The notes under the pieces: model-generated
The model's input: the letters and a program-made list of their open reading frames with translations, nothing else
What the model was told of the DNA's origin: nothing
Database searches by the model: none
Source: Sporichthyaceae bacterium
GTDB taxonomy: Bacteria; Actinomycetota; Actinomycetes; Sporichthyales; Sporichthyaceae
Assembly (NCBI GenBank): GCA_036493475.1
Contig: DASXPS010000056.1
Location: 21,956 to 85,955, forward strand
Direction of reading: 5' to 3'
Length of the DNA stretch: 64,000 bases
Made by a program: the position numbers and the translations under genes
Part shown: piece by piece, positions 17,477 through 28,244 of the stretch
How positions within the stretch are numbered: the first letter of the stretch is position 1
How the letters are laid out: every line of letters starts with the position of its first letter

Positions 17477-19234
17477 CTACCGGGTCAGCCCGAGCGAGGC
17501 GTAGTCGTACATGCCGTAAGCGCGGTGCACATAGACGTTGGTCAGGTTCGGGGCCCGGTAGAGCAGGGCCTTCTCATAGATCATCGGGAGAATCGCGGCG
17601 TCGGCCATGAACGCGGCGTCGATCTGCGCCCACAGCTTGGCCCGGGCCGCAGCGTCGGCCGCGGCGATGGACTGGGTGAACAGGTCGTTGATCGCGGGGT
17701 CGTCCAACTCGGACAGGTTGGAGTTACCCGAAGCCTTGATGGCCTTGCCGTCCGCGATCTGCTCCAGGAAACCGTAGCCGCTGGGCCAGTCCGCACCCCA
17801 GCCCATGAACATCAGACCGAGGTTGTGCGAGTGGGCGAAGTTCGTCGACCCGGCGTAGTTCGAGAAGTACTGCCCCGCCGGGTACTTCTCGATGGAGGCG
17901 TTGATGTTCACCTTCTTCAACGCCTGCTGTAGCGACAGCGCGCCCTGCACCTCTTTGGGCCGGTCGGCGCGCGCGGCGATCGTGGTGGCGAACCCGTCCG
18001 GCTTGCCGCACGCGGCCAGTTCGGACTTCGCGGCCTCCACGTCCCCGTTCGGGTGCGTCTTGATGTTGTAGACATCCGTGTCGACGTAGCCGTCCAAGGT
18101 GGGCGGCATCAGCGTGGTCGCGATGTCCCCGGAATGCGGACCGCCGTAGGCAGTCTGCAGCGACTGGTGGTCGGCGGCCAGGATCACCGCCTTGCGGCAG
18201 TGGATGTTATCGAACGGGGCCACCTTTGTGCTGATCGCGACGTAGCGGACGAACCCGGTCACCGGGTTGTCGGCGTTGTTGTACTTGTCGCTGCCCGGCC
18301 GCAGGATGTCCGCCTGCGCGGCGGTGCCGACCCCGACGCCGGTCACGTCATAGCCCGCGTCCCCGGCCAGCAGACGCTGGTCCAGATCCGAGGAGTTCAC
18401 CTTGAGGGTGACCTCGATGCGGTCCACCAACTGCTTGCGGTTGGGGTCGGAACCCGCGTCCCAGTTGGGATTGCGGGACAGGATCAGCGACTTGCCGGGG
18501 TCATAGGAGTCCATCTTGTAGGGCCCGGTGGAGGCCACATGCCGGGCGTAGTTCGCCCCGTCGTCGCGTGCCTTGGGCACCGGCGCGGTCTGCGGCAACG
18601 TGGCCAGGTCGTCGAACTCCGGGAACGGCCGCTGCAGGTGAAACACGATCGTGGTGTCGTCCGGGGTGTCGATCGCCGACAGCCCGCCGTAGGCGTCCTT
18701 GTACGGCCCGGTGTAGTCGGTACCCAACAGGTCCTTGAAGTAGGTCGGCCCATTGGACAGCACATCGGGGGCGTAGTTGCTGCGCTCGATCGCGTACTTG
18801 ATGTCCGCGGCCTTCACCACGGTGCCGTCGTCGTACTTGATCCCGGACTTCAGGTGGTAGGTGACGGTCTTGCCGTCATCGCTGACCTGGCCCAGCCCGG
18901 TGGCCAGGTCCGGCACCACCTGCAATCCGGCCTTGCCCGGTGCCTCGGCGAACGTGGTCAGCGTGCGGCTGTAGAGCCGGCCGAAGTCCCAGGAGTAGGC
19001 GTAATAGGTGTTGCCGGGATCCGGGGAATCCCAGTCGTCGGTGTTGAGCACCTTGAGCACGCCACCGCTCGCGGTGGACGGACGCACGATGCCGTTGGTG
19101 GCGGCGTCGAAGATGGCCTTGCCGCTGCTCGCCCCGGCCGAGGCGCTGGGGTTCGCGGACGGCCCGCCCTTGCCGCCGCAGGCGGCCAATGTCAACGCCA
19201 ATGCGGCCAGCGCCGCGACGCGTACAGGTCTCAC
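17477..19234 (-). CDS. ABC transporter substrate-binding lipoprotein, family 5
   Basis: Extracellular solute receptor of 585 residues anchored as a lipoprotein: signal sequence RVAALAALALTLAACGG with the lipobox Cys. The mature protein shows the family-5 pattern: GGVLKVLNTDDWDSPDPGN, VVPDLATGLGQVSDDGKTVT, YHLKSGIKYDDGT and the late segment SIAAADAAARAKLWAQID. GTG 19234 is taken as the start because GAGAGGA lies eight bases upstream and the signal peptide starts there. Substrate specificity of this family (peptides, sugars, nickel) cannot be read by eye. It is located between the two permease genes rather than at the operon head. Confidence 0.93.
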   Translation of the reverse strand: MRPVRVAALAALALTLAACGGKGGPSANPSASAGASSGKAIFDAATNGIVRPSTASGGVLKVLNTDDWDSPDPGNTYYAYSWDFGRLYSRTLTTFAEAPGKAGLQVVPDLATGLGQVSDDGKTVTYHLKSGIKYDDGTVVKAADIKYAIERSNYAPDVLSNGPTYFKDLLGTDYTGPYKDAYGGLSAIDTPDDTTIVFHLQRPFPEFDDLATLPQTAPVPKARDDGANYARHVASTGPYKMDSYDPGKSLILSRNPNWDAGSDPNRKQLVDRIEVTLKVNSSDLDQRLLAGDAGYDVTGVGVGTAAQADILRPGSDKYNNADNPVTGFVRYVAISTKVAPFDNIHCRKAVILAADHQSLQTAYGGPHSGDIATTLMPPTLDGYVDTDVYNIKTHPNGDVEAAKSELAACGKPDGFATTIAARADRPKEVQGALSLQQALKKVNINASIEKYPAGQYFSNYAGSTNFAHSHNLGLMFMGWGADWPSGYGFLEQIADGKAIKASGNSNLSELDDPAINDLFTQSIAAADAAARAKLWAQIDAAFMADAAILPMIYEKALLYRAPNLTNVYVHRAYGMYDYASLGLTR

Positions 19235-19244
19235 GGTCGTCCTC

Positions 19245-20225
19245 TCATCGCGATTTCGGATCCAGCGCGTCGCGCAGGCCGTCCCCGAAGAGATTGAAGG
19301 CCAGCACGGTGATGAAGATGGCAAGGCCGGGCACGATCACGAAACCCGGCGCGACGGTGTACAGCGGCACCGCACCGGTGAGCATCCCGCCCCACGACGC
19401 GGTGGGCTCGGCCACCCCGACGCCGAAGAACGACAGCGCGGCCTCGAACAGGATGTTGGTGGGGATGAGCAGCGTGCCGTACACCAGGATCGGCCCGGCC
19501 AGGTTGGGCAACAGCTCGCGGAACACGATGTGCCCGGTGCCCGCGCCCAGGCTGCGCGCGGCGTCGACGAATTCCCGTTCGCGCAGGGAGAGGGTCTGTC
19601 CGCGCACGATGCGCCCGATGTAGGGCCAGGAGAAGAATCCGATCACCACGATCAGCAGCACCACTCGCAAAGTGTTGCCGCTCAGGCCGAACGCCTCGCC
19701 CTGCACCGCCCCGCCCAGGGCGAGCGCGAACAGCAGCAGCGGGAAGGCCAGGAACACGTCCATGGTGCGCGCGATGACCGCATCCACCCAGCCGCCGCGG
19801 TAGCCGGCCAGCACACCGAGCACGGTGCCGAGGGTCACCGACAGCAGGGTGGCCCCGAATGCGACCAGCAAGGAGATGCGTGCGCCGTAGAGCGTGCGAC
19901 TGAACAGGTCCCGGCCGTTGATGGGTTCCAGCCCGAACAGATGGTGCACGCTGATCCCGCCCCAGCGGCCCTTGGGCGCGCCGAAGGTGGGGTCGATGAG
20001 GTTCTGGTGGAACTCATCCGGCGGGTCGCCGAGCACCTTCACGATCAGCGGCGCGGCGATGGCGACGACCACCAGGGCGATGACCACGACGCCGCCGGTG
20101 ATGGCCACCCGGTCGCGGCGCAGCCGCCGCCAGGCAATGGCGGCCGGCGACCGGCCGGCCACCCACGGCCCGACCGGAACCACCACGGTGAGATCGCCGT
20201 GTGGTTCCGGGGGCGGTGCGGTCAT
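19245..20225 (-). CDS. ABC transporter permease, OppC/DppC-type
   Basis: Second membrane subunit, 326 residues. It has an N-terminal cytoplasmic tail, a first membrane segment near residue 40 (VAITGGVVVIALVVVAIAAP) and five more segments in the C-terminal half. The EAA loop is in REREFVDAARSLGAGTGHIVF. It is the first gene of the five-gene importer operon, 10 bases before the binding-protein gene. Most related operons start with the binding protein or OppB, so this order (C, SBP, B, D, F) is less usual. The start is ATG 20225. A 12-bp palindrome lies about 55 bases upstream. Confidence 0.94.
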   Translation of the reverse strand: MTAPPPEPHGDLTVVVPVGPWVAGRSPAAIAWRRLRRDRVAITGGVVVIALVVVAIAAPLIVKVLGDPPDEFHQNLIDPTFGAPKGRWGGISVHHLFGLEPINGRDLFSRTLYGARISLLVAFGATLLSVTLGTVLGVLAGYRGGWVDAVIARTMDVFLAFPLLLFALALGGAVQGEAFGLSGNTLRVVLLIVVIGFFSWPYIGRIVRGQTLSLREREFVDAARSLGAGTGHIVFRELLPNLAGPILVYGTLLIPTNILFEAALSFFGVGVAEPTASWGGMLTGAVPLYTVAPGFVIVPGLAIFITVLAFNLFGDGLRDALDPKSR

Positions 20226-20277
20226 GGCCGATTATGTTCCGGCCCAGCCCCGCAATCGGGTAATGAACCGGCCGGAG

Positions 20278-20289
20278 ATCAGCGCTGAT
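20278..20289. promoter_or_regulatory. 12-bp palindrome between glgP and the ABC importer operon
   Basis: ATCAGCGCTGAT is a perfect palindrome lying between the glgP stop codon and the first importer gene. The partial repeat ATCAGCGC recurs immediately next to it at the glgP stop. It could be an operator for the importer operon, but one copy of this length is weak evidence. Confidence 0.25.
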
Positions 20290-20290
20290 A

Positions 20291-22909
20291 TCAGCGCAGC
20301 ACGTAGCTGTCCGGCGCCACGCTCGGCCCGGCCGGTGGTACCGCCACCAGCCCGAGTTCGGCCGGCCCGGCCAGCAGGCGGTGCGCGGGCAGCACCCGGA
20401 CGGTGTAGCCGAACGGCCCGGAACGGTCCAACGCGACGCTGCCCTCGTACCGCATTCGGCCGCCCTCGTAGGCCTGGGCCACGGACAGCGTCATGGTGCT
20501 GGTGTTGGTCAGCTGGTCGGCCTCGTCCACCCGACCGTGCACCAACTGCACGTCGACGTCCGCCGGCTCGAGCTCACCGAGGGTGACGAAGGCCTGCACG
20601 GTCAACGCGTCACCGACTGACGCGCCGTCAGCCGCGCCGGTGGCCTCCACGTGCTCCACCCGCACCCCGGACCACCCCGCCCGCACCCGCGATTTCCAGA
20701 TGGCCAGCTCGCGGGCCCCGGCCAGCTTGTCCTCGGCCAGTTCACGGGAGGACCGGGCGGCCGGTGCGTACAGCTCGTTGACGTAGTCCCCGACCATCCT
20801 GGTGGCCAGCACCTTCGGCCCCAACGATCCGATGGTGTGCCGCACCATCTCGATCCACCGGGCGGGCAGGCCCGTCGCGTCCCGCTCGTAGAACCGCGGC
20901 GCCACCGCGGTCTCGATGAGGTCGTAGAGGGCGTTGGACTCGAGTTCGTCGCGGTAGGCCGGGTCCTCGACGCCGGTGGCCGACGGGATCGCCCACCCGT
21001 TCTCCCCGTCGTACCACTCGTCCCACCAGCCGTCGAGCACGGACAGGTTCAGACAGCCGTTGAGCGCGGCCTTCATGCCGGACGTGCCACAGGCCTCCAG
21101 CGGCCGCAGCGGGTTGTTCAGCCACACGTCGCAGCCGGGGATCATCTCCGCGGCCAGTCCCATGTCGTAGTCGGACAGGAACACGATGCGGTTGCGCACC
21201 GCCACGTCGTCGGTGAACCGCACGAGTTCCTGGATCAGTCGCTTGCCGCCGTCATCGGCCGGGTGCGCCTTGCCCGCGATCACGATCTGCACCGGGTGGT
21301 CCGGGTGGGTGAGCAGCTTGGCCAGCCGCGCCGGGTTGTGCAGCATCAGCGTCAGGCGCTTGTAGGACGGCACCCGGCGCGCGAAGCCGATGGTGAGCAC
21401 CTCCGGGTCCAGGGCGTTGGCGATCCAGCCCAGCTCGGCATCCGACGCACCGCGGGCCAGCCACTGCGCGCGCAGCCGCCGGCGGACCGCCTCCACGAGC
21501 CGGCCGCGCAGCGTGCGGCCGACGTCGAACAGCGCTCGGGCGGGCACCTCGTCGAGGCTGCCCCAGTCCTCCGCGGTGGCCACGAACGCCTTGCCCATGG
21601 TGCGCCGGGCCAACTCGAGGGTCTCCGGGGCGGTCCAGGTGGGGGCGTGCACGCCGTTGGTGATCGAGCTGATCGGCACCTCGTTGGCGTCGAAGCCCGG
21701 CCACAGCCCGCCGAACATGTGCCGGGAGACCTCCCCGTGCAACTTGGACACGCCGTTGGCGCGCTGGGCCAGCCGCAGGCCCATTACCGCCATGTTGAAC
21801 ACCGACGGGTCCCCGCCGGCGTAGGTCTCCGCACCCAGCGCGAGCACCCGCTCCACCGGGATGGCCGGGCTGGCGTTGTCGCCGCCGAAGTACTGCGCGA
21901 TCAGGTCCCGCGGGAAACGGTCGATGCCGGCCGGCACCGGGGTGTGCGTGGTGAACACGGTGCCCGCCCGGGCGGCCTCCAGCGCCGCCTCGAACGGCAG
22001 GCCGTCCTCCTCCGCGTACTCCCGAATGCGCTCGACGCCGAGGAAGCCGGCGTGGCCCTCGTTGGTGTGGAACACCTCCGGCGCCGGGGTGGCGGTCAGC
22101 CGGCAGTAGACGCGCAACGCGCGCACGCCGCCGATGCCGAGCAGCAGTTCCTGGTGCAGCCGGTGCTCGGTGCCGCCGCCGTAGAGACGGTCGGTGACCT
22201 CGCGCTCGAACGGCCCGTTCTCCTCCACATCGGAGTCGAGCAGCAGCAGCGGCACCCGACCCACCGCGGCCAGCCACACCTTGGCCACCAGCACCCGCGC
22301 GCCGGGCAGCGAGATGCGCACCCGCACGTGGGACCCGTCGTTCTCGCGCAGCGCCTCGATCGGCAGCTCGTAGGGGTCGAGGACCGGGTAGCGCTCCTGT
22401 TGCCAGCCTTCCCTGGACAGTGACTGGATGAAGTAGCCGTGCCGGTAGAGCAGCCCGACGCCGATGATCGGCACGCCGAGGTCGCTGGCCGCCTTCAGGT
22501 GATCACCGGCCAGGATGCCCAGGCCGCCGGAGTACTGCGGCAGCACCGCGGTGATGCCGAATTCCGGGGAGAAGTAGGCGATCGCCCGGGGCAGGTCGCC
22601 GACCTCGGCGTCGGTGCGCTGGTACCAGCGGGGTTCGCTGCGGTAAGCGTCCAGGTCCCGTAGGGCCTCGGTCATCCGATCGAGGAACTCGTGATCCCGC
22701 GCCAGATCGACCAGGCGTTCCGCGGACACCGCGCCCAGCAGCTTGACGGGGTCGTGTCCGACCTCGTCCCACACCTGTGGATCCACTGCGGCAAACACCG
22801 CTCGGGTGTCCTCGTGCCAGGACCACCGCAGGTTGGTCGCCAACTCGCCCAACGGACGCAACGGCGCGGGCAACGCCGTACGGACGGTGAAGCGGCGAAT
22901 GGCTCTCAC
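20291..22909 (-). CDS. glgP: Alpha-glucan (maltodextrin/glycogen) phosphorylase
   Basis: PLP-dependent GT35 enzyme that releases glucose-1-phosphate from alpha-1,4-glucan ends. The 872-residue protein is of the short actinobacterial type with an N-terminal DUF3417-like segment (LRPLGELATNLRWSWHEDTR). The core shows AYFSPEFGITAVLPQYSGGL, HTNEGHAGFLGVERIRE and VFTTHTPVPAGIDRF. The PLP region ends in RPLEACGTSGMKAALNGCLN. GTG 22909 is selected because GAGGGAGAG lies just upstream. The in-frame extension beyond it is Ser/Gly-rich and unlike the family. It is divergent from glgE, so the 84-base gap must carry both promoters. Confidence 0.95.
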   Translation of the reverse strand: MRAIRRFTVRTALPAPLRPLGELATNLRWSWHEDTRAVFAAVDPQVWDEVGHDPVKLLGAVSAERLVDLARDHEFLDRMTEALRDLDAYRSEPRWYQRTDAEVGDLPRAIAYFSPEFGITAVLPQYSGGLGILAGDHLKAASDLGVPIIGVGLLYRHGYFIQSLSREGWQQERYPVLDPYELPIEALRENDGSHVRVRISLPGARVLVAKVWLAAVGRVPLLLLDSDVEENGPFEREVTDRLYGGGTEHRLHQELLLGIGGVRALRVYCRLTATPAPEVFHTNEGHAGFLGVERIREYAEEDGLPFEAALEAARAGTVFTTHTPVPAGIDRFPRDLIAQYFGGDNASPAIPVERVLALGAETYAGGDPSVFNMAVMGLRLAQRANGVSKLHGEVSRHMFGGLWPGFDANEVPISSITNGVHAPTWTAPETLELARRTMGKAFVATAEDWGSLDEVPARALFDVGRTLRGRLVEAVRRRLRAQWLARGASDAELGWIANALDPEVLTIGFARRVPSYKRLTLMLHNPARLAKLLTHPDHPVQIVIAGKAHPADDGGKRLIQELVRFTDDVAVRNRIVFLSDYDMGLAAEMIPGCDVWLNNPLRPLEACGTSGMKAALNGCLNLSVLDGWWDEWYDGENGWAIPSATGVEDPAYRDELESNALYDLIETAVAPRFYERDATGLPARWIEMVRHTIGSLGPKVLATRMVGDYVNELYAPAARSSRELAEDKLAGARELAIWKSRVRAGWSGVRVEHVEATGAADGASVGDALTVQAFVTLGELEPADVDVQLVHGRVDEADQLTNTSTMTLSVAQAYEGGRMRYEGSVALDRSGPFGYTVRVLPAHRLLAGPAELGLVAVPPAGPSVAPDSYVLR

Positions 22910-22959
22910 AGCTCTCCCTCGTTCAGCCGACCCCTCCGTCGACCCTAATGGCCCGCTGG

Positions 22960-22988
22960 TTGACAACGGGACAGACGGGTACCTTCAC
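22960..22988 (+). promoter_or_regulatory. Possible promoter giving a leaderless glgE transcript
   Basis: TTGACA at 22960-22965 is followed after 17 bases by CTTCAC, which overlaps a TACCTT sequence (22980-22985). The glgE ATG at 22994 begins five bases after CTTCAC, about where transcription would start. No Shine-Dalgarno sequence precedes the ATG. The -10 match is poor, so confidence is limited. Confidence 0.35.
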
Positions 22989-22993
22989 AGCCG

Positions 22994-24970
22994 ATGAACG
23001 GACGTATTCCCATCACCGATGTGCAGCCGCAGGTGGATTGCGCCACCCGGCCCGCGAAGGCTGTCGTCGACGAGGTCTTCGAGGTCCGCGCCACCGTCTT
23101 CCGGGAGGGCCACGACGCGGTCTCCGCCAACGTGGTGCTGCGCGATCCGCGCGGCAAACCGGGCCCGCTGATCCCGATGCGGTTGCTGGCGCCGGGCACC
23201 GACCGCTGGGGGGCGGACATCTCCGCCGCGCGGCAGGGACGCTGGACGTTCACGGTGGAGGCCTGGAGCGATCCGGTGGCCAGCTGGCAGCACGACGCGG
23301 GCATCAAGGTCAACAACGGCATGGACACCGAGCTGATGCTCGAGGAGGGCGCGCGGCTGTTCAGCCGCGCGGCGGAGGGGGTGCCCGCGGACGACGGGCG
23401 GGACGTGGTGCTGGACGCGGTGAGCGCGCTGCGCGACCGCAGCCGACCCGCCCTGGTGCGGTTGGCCGCGGGCATGTCCCCGGAGCTGGCCGCGGTGCTG
23501 TCCAGGTACCCGGTACGCGACATGTTGACCGCGTCCAAGCGCTATCCGCTGCAGGTGGAACGGCGTGCGGCGCTGTACTCCAGCTGGTATGAGTTCTTCC
23601 CGCGCAGTGAGGGCGCCACCCTGGACCCGCCGCGGTCCGGCACCTTCCGCACCGCCGCGGAACGTCTACCGGCGATCGCCGCCATGGGCTTCGACGTGGT
23701 GTACCTCCCGCCGATCCACCCAATCGGCCACGCCTATCGCAAGGGCGCGAACAACACCCTCACGCCGGGCCCGGACGACCCCGGGTCCCCGTGGGCGATC
23801 GGTTCGGAGGACGGCGGCCACGACGCGGTGCACCCCGACCTGGGCACCCTGGAGGACTTCGACGCCTTCGTCGGCCGGGTTCGCGAGCTGGGCATGGAGA
23901 TCGCGCTCGACCTCGCGCTGCAGTGCTCCCCGGACCACCCGTGGGTCAAGGAGCACCCGGAGTGGTTCACCACCCGCGCCGACGGCACCATCGCCTACGC
24001 GGAAAACCCACCGAAGAAGTACCAGGACATCTACCCGGTCAACTTCGACAACGACCCGGAGGGCCTGTTCGTCGAGGTGCTGCGCGTGCTGCGGCACTGG
24101 ATGGACCACGGGGTGCGCGTCTTCCGGGTGGACAACCCGCACACCAAGCCGGTGATGTTCTGGGAGGAACTGCTCGGCGAGATCCGCAAGACCGACCCGG
24201 ATGTGGTGTTCCTGGCCGAGGCGTTCACCCGTCCGGCGATGATGCGCGAGCTGGCCAAGGTCGGCTTCCAGCAGTCCTACACGTACTTCACCTGGCGTAC
24301 CGAGAAGGCGGAACTGCAGGCCTATGCCGAGGAGTTGGCCGAGGAGACCGGCCACTTCATGCGCCCGAACTTCTTCGTCAACACCCCGGACATCCTGCAC
24401 GCGTTCCTGCAGTACGGCGGCCCGCCCGCGTTCCGCATTCGGGCCGTACTGGCGGCCACCCTGTCCCCCGCCTGGGGGGTCTACTCCGGCTACGAGTTGT
24501 TCGAGCACGTCGCGGTGCGACCGGGCAGCGAGGAATATCTGGACTCGGAGAAGTACCAGTACCGCCCGCGCGACTGGGCCGCGGCGGAGGCCGAGGGTCG
24601 CAGCCTGGCGCCGTACCTGACCCTGCTCAACCGGGTGCGTCGCGACCACCCGGCGCTGCAGCAACTGCGCGACATCACCTTCCACCCGGTCGACAACCCC
24701 GCGATGCTCGCGTACTCCAAGTCCGCACCCCTGCCCGGCAGCGGACGGGACACGGTGTTCGTGGTGATCAACCTGGACCCGCACGGGGCGCGGGAGGCCA
24801 TCCTCACCGTGAACCTGGCCGCACTGGGCATGGCCGAGGGTGATCGGTTCGTGGTTTCGGACGTGTTCACCGGGGCCAGTTACACCTGGGGCGATGCGAA
24901 CTACGTCCGGCTGGATCCGTTCGTCGAGCCCGCCCACTTGCTGACGGTCCATCCGATCGAGACGGGTTAG
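22994..24970 (+). CDS. glgE: Alpha-1,4-glucan:maltose-1-phosphate maltosyltransferase
   Basis: GH13_3 enzyme that transfers maltose from alpha-maltose-1-phosphate to the end of an alpha-1,4-glucan; cytoplasmic, defining step of the GlgE pathway. The 658 residues match the family. An N-terminal beta-domain is followed by a helical insert and the barrel starting [13 protein letters not shown]. The nucleophile Asp is about residue 380 in [10 protein letters not shown], the acid/base Glu about 409 in FLAEAFTRP, and the third carboxylate about 466 in NTPDILHAF. The run from [15 protein letters not shown] to [13 protein letters not shown] is diagnostic. It is followed four bases later by treS. Identity is certain. 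Confidence 0.98.
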   Translation: MNGRIPITDVQPQVDCATRPAKAVVDEVFEVRATVFREGHDAVSANVVLRDPRGKPGPLIPMRLLAPGTDRWGADISAARQGRWTFTVEAWSDPVASWQHDAGIKVNNGMDTELMLEEGARLFSRAAEGVPADDGRDVVLDAVSALRDRSRPALVRLAAGMSPELAAVLSRYPVRDMLTASKRYPLQVERRAALYSSWYEFFPRSEGATLDPPRSGTFRTAAERLPAIAAMGFDVVYLPPIHPIGHAYRKGANNTLTPGPDDPGSPWAIGSEDGGHDAVHPDLGTLEDFDAFVGRVRELGMEIALDLALQCSPDHPWVKEHPEWFTTRADGTIAYAENPPKKYQDIYPVNFDNDPEGLFVEVLRVLRHWMDHGVRVFRVDNPHTKPVMFWEELLGEIRKTDPDVVFLAEAFTRPAMMRELAKVGFQQSYTYFTWRTEKAELQAYAEELAEETGHFMRPNFFVNTPDILHAFLQYGGPPAFRIRAVLAATLSPAWGVYSGYELFEHVAVRPGSEEYLDSEKYQYRPRDWAAAEAEGRSLAPYLTLLNRVRRDHPALQQLRDITFHPVDNPAMLAYSKSAPLPGSGRDTVFVVINLDPHGAREAILTVNLAALGMAEGDRFVVSDVFTGASYTWGDANYVRLDPFVEPAHLLTVHPIETG

Positions 24971-24974
24971 CCAG

Positions 24975-26708
<1,734 letters not shown>

Positions 26709-26745
26709 TCCTCGCGATGCTGGTCAACCCGCTTCAATCGGCTCG

Positions 26746-26775
26746 GCAGCGAGAGTGAAAGCGTGCTCTCGCTGC
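26746..26775. repeat. Stem-loop between treS and mak
   Basis: GCAGCGAGAG (26746-26755) and CTCTCGCTGC (26766-26775) form a perfect 10-bp stem with a 10-base loop. There is no T-run after it. It lies in the 117-base gap between treS and the maltokinase gene, the largest gap in this otherwise tightly spaced run. It may be a processing or partial termination site. The CGCTGCGCTC core recurs near 3346 and 59194. Confidence 0.5.
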
Positions 26776-26825
26776 GCTCGCCTCAATCGCGGGTAAGGGC
26801 TCCTCCGGGGGGTAAAAGCCGAAGC

Positions 26826-28244
26826 ATGACCCCCGAAGTGATGATGCCCTGGCTGAGCGGACGGCGATGGTTCGCCGGCAAAGGACGGCAGGTCAGCGAC
26901 GTGACCCTGGCCGCGTCCGGCTGGCTGCAGGACAATCCGCCCGTGCGCATCGAGTTCGTCACGGTGCGCTACGCCGACGCCGAGGGCGAGGAGGCCCCGC
27001 AGGACACCTACCAGGTTCCGGTGGTCTACCGCCGCGAGCCGCTGGAAAGCCTGGGCCATGCGCTGATCGGGCAGACCGAGCTGGCGGAGCACGGCGACGG
27101 GCCATGGTGGGTCTACGACGCGCTGTACGACAAGGAAGTCACCGGCCTGTGGCCGACGGGCATGCGCGAGGACCGCGACACCGAGGGCATGGCGTTCCGC
27201 CACGAACCCGCCAACGCAACCCCGGACACCCCGGCAGAGGCGAACGTGTTGTCCGGTGAGCAGTCCAACACCTCGCTGGTGTTCGGCGACGCGATGATCC
27301 TCAAGGTGTTCCGTCGGCTCGCCGACGGCCCGAACCCGGACGTGGAGTTGCACCACGCGCTCGCCGAGGCGGGCAACAGCCGGGTGGCCGCGCTGCTCGG
27401 CTGGGTGGAGGGCGAGTGGCCGAACGGGCAGCGCCCGCACCACGGCACGCTGGCCATCGCGAGTGAATTCCTGACCTCGGCCACGGCCGGCTGGGACGCC
27501 GCCCTGACCAGCGTGCGTGACCTGTACGCACAGCCGGACGGGGTGAGCGCGGACGATGCGGGCGGGGATTTCGCCGGGGAGTCCTGCCGACTGGGTGAGG
27601 CCACCGCGGAGGTGCACGCCGATCTGGCCCGCATGCTCGGTGACGCCGAATTGGACCAGCCCGCGCGCGCCGACCTGGCCGCGGAGATGTCCGCACGATT
27701 GGCCGCGGCGTGCGTGGTGGTGCCCGAACTGGATCCCTATCGCACGCACATGACCGCGGTGTACGCCCGACTCGCGAGCTTCACCGGTCCGCTGCGCAAG
27801 CAACGCGTGCACGGCGACCTGCATCTGGGTCAGGTAATGCGCAGCGCAACGGGTTGGCGGATCCTCGACTTCGAGGGTGAGCCGGCCCGGCCGATGGCGG
27901 CCCGACGGGGCATGGACTGTCCACTCAAGGACGTCGCGGGGATGATCCGTTCCTTCGACTATGCGGCCCGTCACCTGTTGCCCGGCGCCCCGAACACCGC
28001 GGCGTCCCGGGCCACCGAATGGGCCGAACGCAACCAACAGGCCTACCTGGAGGGCTACGCACGCACCATCGGCGCCGCCCCGGAAGCCGACCCGCTGCTC
28101 GCGTTTGTGCTGGACAAGGCCTGCTATGAGGTGTTGTACGAAGCACGCAACCGGCCCGACTGGCTGAACGTGCCGTTGTCCGCAATCGAGGGCTTGCTCG
28201 CCACCGCTTCTCCAGGCGCCCACCCGGGAGGATATTCCTCGTGA
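26826..28244 (+). CDS. mak: Maltokinase
   Basis: Phosphorylates maltose with ATP to maltose-1-phosphate, the GlgE donor. The 472-residue protein has the N-terminal cap typical of Mak ([17 protein letters not shown]) and a kinase-like C-lobe. The lobe has [20 protein letters not shown] (Lys in the N-lobe strand), the catalytic loop [13 protein letters not shown], and the metal site [11 protein letters not shown] 26826 is chosen because the extra residues upstream come from the stem-loop spacer. No strong ribosome site is visible. The stop overlaps the glgB GTG (GTGA), so the two are translationally coupled. Confidence 0.95.
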   Translation: MTPEVMMPWLSGRRWFAGKGRQVSDVTLAASGWLQDNPPVRIEFVTVRYADAEGEEAPQDTYQVPVVYRREPLESLGHALIGQTELAEHGDGPWWVYDALYDKEVTGLWPTGMREDRDTEGMAFRHEPANATPDTPAEANVLSGEQSNTSLVFGDAMILKVFRRLADGPNPDVELHHALAEAGNSRVAALLGWVEGEWPNGQRPHHGTLAIASEFLTSATAGWDAALTSVRDLYAQPDGVSADDAGGDFAGESCRLGEATAEVHADLARMLGDAELDQPARADLAAEMSARLAAACVVVPELDPYRTHMTAVYARLASFTGPLRKQRVHGDLHLGQVMRSATGWRILDFEGEPARPMAARRGMDCPLKDVAGMIRSFDYAARHLLPGAPNTAASRATEWAERNQQAYLEGYARTIGAAPEADPLLAFVLDKACYEVLYEARNRPDWLNVPLSAIEGLLATASPGAHPGGYSS

